DNA of 8,115 bases, from contig DAOVTG010000108.1 in the NCBI GenBank assembly GCA_030633185.1, positions 1 through 8,115 of the forward strand, read 5' to 3'. Origin of the DNA: Deltaproteobacteria bacterium (GTDB taxonomy: Bacteria > Desulfobacterota > Anaeroferrophillalia > Anaeroferrophillales > Tharpellaceae). The translations under genes and the position numbers were made by a program. Position 1 is the first letter of the stretch; every line of letters begins with the position of its first letter. The notes beneath the pieces were generated by a model that made no database searches, was not told the origin of the DNA, and saw nothing but the letters and a program-made list of their open reading frames with translations. Below, in pieces: positions 4,679-8,115 of the stretch.

Positions 4679-6505
4679 TCAACGATACTGCTGAAGGAAT
4701 TCACACACTTTACACGCTACGGGAAAAGGCAGCCTCGCCTTTACAACCAGCTCCTCGGGGGTGGCCGGAGCAATTTTTTCGACGCTGCCGAAAACCTGCA
4801 ACAGCCGGAGCGCCCGTTTTTTGCCAATCCCTTCGATTTCAACGAGTACGGTCTCGCGCTCCCGCTTGCGAACCAGACGATGGTAATTAATCGCAAAACG
4901 ATGAGCTTCGTCACGCACCTGTTGCAACAGCCTAGCGCCGGGAGAGCGAGGCGTTAACGACAAAGCATCTTTACGGCCGGGCTGATAAAAACGATCCGGC
5001 ACCTGATGATCTTTACGACCTTGTTGATCACGACCTTTGGCAACCGCTACCAACGGCACTTCGATATCGAGCTCCCGCAAAACCCGGCTCACCGCTTCAA
5101 GCTGAGGCCGACCCCCATCAAGCAGCAGGAGATCGGGATGGGGCCGACAATTTTCGCCGCTAAAGCGCCGCCGAACCACCTCGGCCATACGGGCAAAATC
5201 GTCGGGTGCAACACCATCGAGACGGTAATGACGATATTCACTCTTGCTCGCCTGACCGCCGCGAAAACAGACCAGAGAAGCAACCACACAATCTTCTGAA
5301 AGATTGGAGATGTCGACCCCTTCAATCACTTCCGGCAACCCTTTGAATTTACAAACCTTGATCAGCTCTCGCAAGGCCTGACCGGGGAAATCCTCACCAT
5401 CTATCTGTCGAACAAGATAATCTTCCGCATTTTTTTGAGCCAAACGCAAAAGCTGCAAGCGCCGACCCCGACCTGGAACCAGAAGCTCTACCCGATGACC
5501 TCGAATCCGGCTGAGCCAGGATTCAAGCGCCGCCACCGCCTCGCCATGTTCCGGAACAACGATTGTTGGTGGAGGCCTGTCCCCCTCACCGGCATCACCG
5601 TAATGGCGTTGCAGAAAAGCGCCCGGCAACTCTTCCCGGCGGCCGCCATATTCAAAAAACGAGAAAGGCCGGCCCCCAACCACATTCCCTCGTCGAATGG
5701 TTAAAAGATAGAGCACACTGGCCCCATCTAATCGAGAAGCAACCCCTAAAACATCAAGATCCTCGTCACGCCCGGCATCAATGGTCTGGGTTTCCAAAAC
5801 CAGCTTAAGATCTGCCAGAGAGTCGCGCAAACCGGCCGCAACCTCAAAATCGAGCCCTTCAGCCGCTTTTTGCATGCGCCGTTCAAGACTTTTCAACACC
5901 GGTCGGCCACGGCCGCCGAGAATCAGAGCCGCCGAGGTAATTGAACGCCGATACTCAACCGGACTTACCTTTTCACAACAGGGAGCGGCACAAAGATTAA
6001 TCTGATAGTTGAGACAGGGGCGTACCCGATTAACGAAACGCTCACCTCGGCAACGCCTGAGCCGAAAATGTTTGTTGAGTATCCCTAAAGTCGTCCGCAA
6101 GGCACCGACCGCCGGAAAAGGACCAAAATAGCGGGCTCCATCAGCCCGCCGCCGTCTGACAACCTCAAAACGGGGGAAGGTCTGGCTGCGGTCGAGACGA
6201 ACATAGGGATAGTTCTTATCATCTTTAAGTTCAATATTAAAGGGCGGACGATGCTTTTTAATCAGGTTATTTTCAAGCAGCAGGGCTTCGATCTCACTGC
6301 CAGCAAGAATCACCTCGACATCACATACCCTGGTCAATAAAAGTGCGGTTTTGGCCCGATCCGGCCGACCGCTGAAATAGGAGCGCACCCTTTTGCGCAA
6401 CGAATTTGCTTTACCTATGTAAAGGATTTGCCCGTCACCGGCCAACATCAAATAAACCCCGGGATGGTCAGGCAAAACTTTAAGCTTATCTTCCAAGAGA
6501 CCCAT
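4679..6505 (-). CDS. uvrC: Excinuclease ABC subunit C
   Basis: The dual-incision nuclease of nucleotide excision repair; recruited by UvrB at DNA lesions, it cuts on both sides of the damage. It has 608 residues, full length. The N-terminal GIY-YIG domain shows GVYLM (16-20), LYIGKA (28-33), catalytic Y29, K32, R39 and metal-binding E78 in ALLLENNLIKKHRPP. Four cysteines, C152, C164, C172 and C176, match the spacing of the [4Fe-4S] ligands reported for E. coli UvrC. The UVR helices that contact UvrB are at ~206-238. The RNase H-like domain has D398 (GVDISNLS), D463 (LLLDGGRPQ) and H535 (RDEAHRFA). A helix-hairpin-helix (IEGIGKKRALRLL) is near 557-570. The ATG at 6505 shares its A with the rarA stop (TGATG), implying translational coupling; a GTG three bases upstream is an alternative start. 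The nearest GGAGG is 18 bases away, too far to act alone. Confidence 0.97.
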   Translation of the reverse strand: MGLLEDKLKVLPDHPGVYLMLAGDGQILYIGKANSLRKRVRSYFSGRPDRAKTALLLTRVCDVEVILAGSEIEALLLENNLIKKHRPPFNIELKDDKNYPYVRLDRSQTFPRFEVVRRRRADGARYFGPFPAVGALRTTLGILNKHFRLRRCRGERFVNRVRPCLNYQINLCAAPCCEKVSPVEYRRSITSAALILGGRGRPVLKSLERRMQKAAEGLDFEVAAGLRDSLADLKLVLETQTIDAGRDEDLDVLGVASRLDGASVLYLLTIRRGNVVGGRPFSFFEYGGRREELPGAFLQRHYGDAGEGDRPPPTIVVPEHGEAVAALESWLSRIRGHRVELLVPGRGRRLQLLRLAQKNAEDYLVRQIDGEDFPGQALRELIKVCKFKGLPEVIEGVDISNLSEDCVVASLVCFRGGQASKSEYRHYRLDGVAPDDFARMAEVVRRRFSGENCRPHPDLLLLDGGRPQLEAVSRVLRELDIEVPLVAVAKGRDQQGRKDHQVPDRFYQPGRKDALSLTPRSPGARLLQQVRDEAHRFAINYHRLVRKRERETVLVEIEGIGKKRALRLLQVFGSVEKIAPATPEELVVKARLPFPVACKVCEFLQQYR

Positions 6506-7821
6506 CACGACCGGTCGTTGCCGCCTCCGGACAACCGTTGCCGACGCAACTCCTCTCTTTCTGCCAGACGTTGTCTGATCGTCGCCTCATAACCATTTTC
6601 GGTGGGCCGATAGAAAGATGACGAGGAAAGCTTTTCCGGCAGGGCTTCGATTAACAAAGGATTCATAACATCGCGATGCGGGTTAACATAGTCACGACCA
6701 TAACCAAGCTCTTTCATAAGACCGGTCGGAGCATTACGAACCTGCAAAGGCACCGGCTGACTACCGGTAGCCTTGATCTCTTTGGCCACTCTTTTCATGG
6801 CCAGATAAAGCGCATCACTTTTCGGGGCTGTCGCCAGGTAGACCGCCGCCTGATAAAGGGCCAGTTCACCTTCCGGAGAACCCAGAGTTTCATAAGCCTG
6901 GCGAGCATTGATCGCCAATTGCAAGGCTTGGGGAGCCGCATTGCCAATATCCTCACTGGCAAAACGAATCATGCGCCGGGCACAATAGAGCGGATCTTCA
7001 CCGGACTTCAGCATCCGCCCCAACCAGTAAAGAGCAGCATCGGGATCACCCGCCCGCATACTTTTAATGAAGGCCGAGATCTGGTTGAAATGCTCTTCGC
7101 CATCCCGATCGTAGACCAATTCACGACTCGTAAACAGAGGAGCCAGGGCCGCAAGAGTCAACTCAGTCCCCTCTTCTGAGACCAAGTTTACACAGGCCAT
7201 CTCCAGCAAGTTCAAGGCTCTGCGAGCATCACCCTGGGCCGAGGCGGCAATCACCGCAAATACTTCACCGGCAACCTTGAATTCACACCCATGATCAAGG
7301 GCCAATCGAATCGCCGCCTTTTCCAGAAGAAGTTTGATCTCAGCCTCGTTCAAGGCTTCAAGAACCGCAACCCGAGTCCGGGAGAGCAGAGGCGTAATTA
7401 TCGAAAAAGATGGGTTTTCGGTAGTCGCGCCGAGTAAAACGAGACAGCCCTCCTCTACCGGAGCCAGCAAGAAATCCTGCTGCGCCTTATTGAAACGGTG
7501 AATCTCATCAAGAAAAAGAACCGTACGCCGACTCTTAAGCTGGTTCTCACGACCCAGCTTAGCAATTTTACGAATATCGGCAACCCCGGCGGTGACTGCC
7601 GAAAGCTTATGGAAATCGGCCTCAACCGCACCTGCCAACAAAGTTGCCAAAGTCGTCTTACCGCAACCCGGAGGCCCCCAGAAGATTATGGAATCGAGGT
7701 GCCCCTGACTCAGCATGCGCGCAATAAAACCGTCTTCACTAAGCAACTGGTGCTGGCCGACAAACTCTTTAAGACTTTGCGGCCGCTGACGATGCGCCAG
7801 CGGCGGCAGGGAAGATTTCAA
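6505..7821 (-). CDS. rarA: Replication-associated recombination protein A (AAA+ ATPase)
   Basis: A clamp-loader-like AAA+ ATPase (also called MgsA; WRNIP1/Mgs1 in eukaryotes) that acts at stalled replication forks and gaps; cytoplasmic, tetrameric in known members. It has 438 residues, the usual length. Walker A GPPGCGKTT is at 49-57, Walker B VLFLDEIHRF at 101-110, sensor 1 LLGATTENPSF at 129-139 and an arginine finger in LLSRTR (145-150). The C-terminal half carries the family's hallmark stretches SFIKSMRAGDPDAALYWL-like (here AFIKSMRAGDPDAALYWL) and FASEDIGNA. It starts at TTG: AAAGGAG (7828-7834) lies six bases upstream, and the next in-frame ATG is about 35 codons in, which would remove conserved N-terminal sequence. 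It is the first gene of the rarA-uvrC operon with its own promoter. Confidence 0.96.
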   Translation of the reverse strand: MKSSLPPLAHRQRPQSLKEFVGQHQLLSEDGFIARMLSQGHLDSIIFWGPPGCGKTTLATLLAGAVEADFHKLSAVTAGVADIRKIAKLGRENQLKSRRTVLFLDEIHRFNKAQQDFLLAPVEEGCLVLLGATTENPSFSIITPLLSRTRVAVLEALNEAEIKLLLEKAAIRLALDHGCEFKVAGEVFAVIAASAQGDARRALNLLEMACVNLVSEEGTELTLAALAPLFTSRELVYDRDGEEHFNQISAFIKSMRAGDPDAALYWLGRMLKSGEDPLYCARRMIRFASEDIGNAAPQALQLAINARQAYETLGSPEGELALYQAAVYLATAPKSDALYLAMKRVAKEIKATGSQPVPLQVRNAPTGLMKELGYGRDYVNPHRDVMNPLLIEALPEKLSSSSFYRPTENGYEATIRQRLAEREELRRQRLSGGGNDRS

Positions 7822-7827
7822 CCTTTA

Positions 7828-7834
7828 CTCCTTT
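7828..7834 (-). promoter_or_regulatory. Shine-Dalgarno fixing the rarA TTG start
   Basis: AAAGGAG on the minus strand with six bases (TAAAGG) to TTG at 7821-7819. It is the only good ribosome binding site near the rarA N-terminus and decides in favour of the rare start codon. Confidence 0.8.
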
Positions 7835-7846
7835 GATTTTTTTCAA

Positions 7847-7875
7847 TGAATAGGCCTATCCGCCAAGAATGTCAA
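7847..7875 (-). promoter_or_regulatory. Promoter of the rarA-uvrC operon
   Basis: On the minus strand there is a perfect -35 TTGACA (7870-7875), a 17-bp spacer and a -10 TATTCA (7847-7852). Transcription would begin near 7840, giving a very short leader of about 20 bases that just covers the Shine-Dalgarno. The -35 box overlaps the outer end of the repeat element that starts at about 7872. Confidence 0.65.
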
Positions 7876-8073
7876 GCTTGATGGCGTCGTAAAAAGTTCC
7901 GATATCCTGCGTTGTTGTAGTTTTCCAGACCCTCGACATACTACATGTATGGTCTCGCGCCTGGAAAACTACAACATCTTGCACCCCAAGGGCACTTCCT
8001 GCGGGGCGTCTATCGAAATTTTTACTTAGCCATCCCGTGACTTTTTACGAATGCATCAAACTTGATGGCGTCA
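7872..8073. repeat. Intergenic inverted-repeat element with GTCGTAAAAAGT-type arms
   Basis: The left arm GATGGCGTCGTAAAAAGT (7880-7897) is matched in inverse by ACTTTTTACGAATGCATC (8040-8057), 15 of 18 positions. In addition CAAGCTTGATGGCGTC (7873-7888) recurs as a direct repeat, CAAACTTGATGGCGTC (8057-8072), 15 of 16. Both ends are themselves small palindromes: TCAAGCTTGA (7872-7881), and CATCAA/TTGATG (8054-8067) with a two-base loop. There is no open reading frame with a ribosome binding site. I associate such arms with dispersed intergenic repeats in Desulfobacterota, from memory only. It is probably a non-autonomous element; mobility is not shown. Confidence 0.7.
7914..7975. repeat. Central long palindrome of the right-hand repeat element
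   Basis: GTTGTAGTTTTCCAG (7914-7928) is followed 32 bases later by its perfect reverse complement, CTGGAAAACTACAAC (7961-7975). The loop contains a second stem, CATAC (7937-7941) with GTATG (7947-7951). No T-run follows on either strand, so it is not an ordinary intrinsic terminator. Confidence 0.8.
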
Positions 8074-8079
8074 CACGAC

Positions 8080-8108
8080 TTGACAGAAGGGGTTACGCAA
8101 GATAGAAT
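8080..8108 (+). promoter_or_regulatory. Strong plus-strand promoter pointing out of the window
   Basis: A perfect -35 TTGACA (8080-8085), a 17-bp spacer and a -10 TAGAAT (8103-8108) lie on the plus strand. Transcription would start at about the last base of the window. The transcribed gene is not visible; it begins to the right and is divergent from rarA-uvrC. Confidence 0.6.
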
Positions 8109-8115
8109 ACTCATA

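Noticed and set aside
4373..4681. Target-site duplication flanking the foldback element
   Set aside because: The bases outside the two arms (AAAAATTG before 4382 and GATCAGTC after 4672) do not match at any common duplication length, so insertion by a standard transposase is not demonstrated.
5006..5808. Several plus-strand open frames opposite uvrC
   Set aside because: They are antisense shadows of a clearly conserved gene, without ribosome binding sites.
1..8115. CRISPR array or tRNA gene
   Set aside because: No regularly spaced repeat series and no cloverleaf with GTTCGA-type T-arm were seen on either strand; the repeats present are palindromic elements.

Overview
The window suggests a free-living Gram-negative bacterium of the Desulfobacterota / deltaproteobacterial type, most likely near Desulfuromonadales. 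This is a judgement from gene style (rarA-uvrC operon, RsbRD-like sensory adenylate cyclase) and from intergenic repeats with GTCGTAAAAAGT-type arms that I associate with such genomes. It is not proven by any marker gene here.

Layout. Bases 1-445 carry no gene. On the minus strand they hold three tandem sigma70-type promoters and a boxB/boxA-like leader, which together look like the control region of a ribosomal RNA operon whose 16S gene would start just beyond the left edge. Next, also on the minus strand, is a two-gene unit: a GNAT acetyltransferase (2020-2583) followed by a PAS-containing class III adenylate cyclase (446-1993). The cyclase gene stops exactly where the A/T-rich upstream element of the first rRNA promoter begins. 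A nitrilase-superfamily amidohydrolase (2683-3465, plus strand) is divergent from the acetyltransferase gene; the two -35/-10 promoters face each other and overlap. The amidohydrolase gene converges on a RmlD-like SDR reductase (3476-4333, minus) with 10 bases between the stop codons.

Bases 4382-4672 are a gene-free composite foldback element: perfect 15-bp terminal inverted repeats (extendable to about 20 bp with one gap) enclosing at least four hairpins in series, two of them nested. It lies between uvrC and the reductase gene. uvrC (4679-6505) and rarA (6505-7821) form a minus-strand DNA-maintenance operon with a one-base stop/start overlap. rarA starts at TTG, fixed by a strong Shine-Dalgarno, and has a clear promoter. 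To the right (7872-8073) is a second gene-free repeat element with inverted GTCGTAAAAAGT arms and a long central palindrome. At the right edge a strong plus-strand promoter points out of the window.

How the parts relate. UvrC (nucleotide excision repair nuclease) and RarA (AAA+ ATPase of stalled forks) are a coherent repair/replication pair. The acetyltransferase-cyclase pair suggests, but does not prove, a link between cAMP signalling and acetylation. The amidohydrolase and reductase stand alone as metabolic genes. The least explained parts are the two repeat elements. At both, one end lies where the -35 box of the neighbouring gene is predicted, so these elements may have shaped the promoters of rarA and of the reductase gene.
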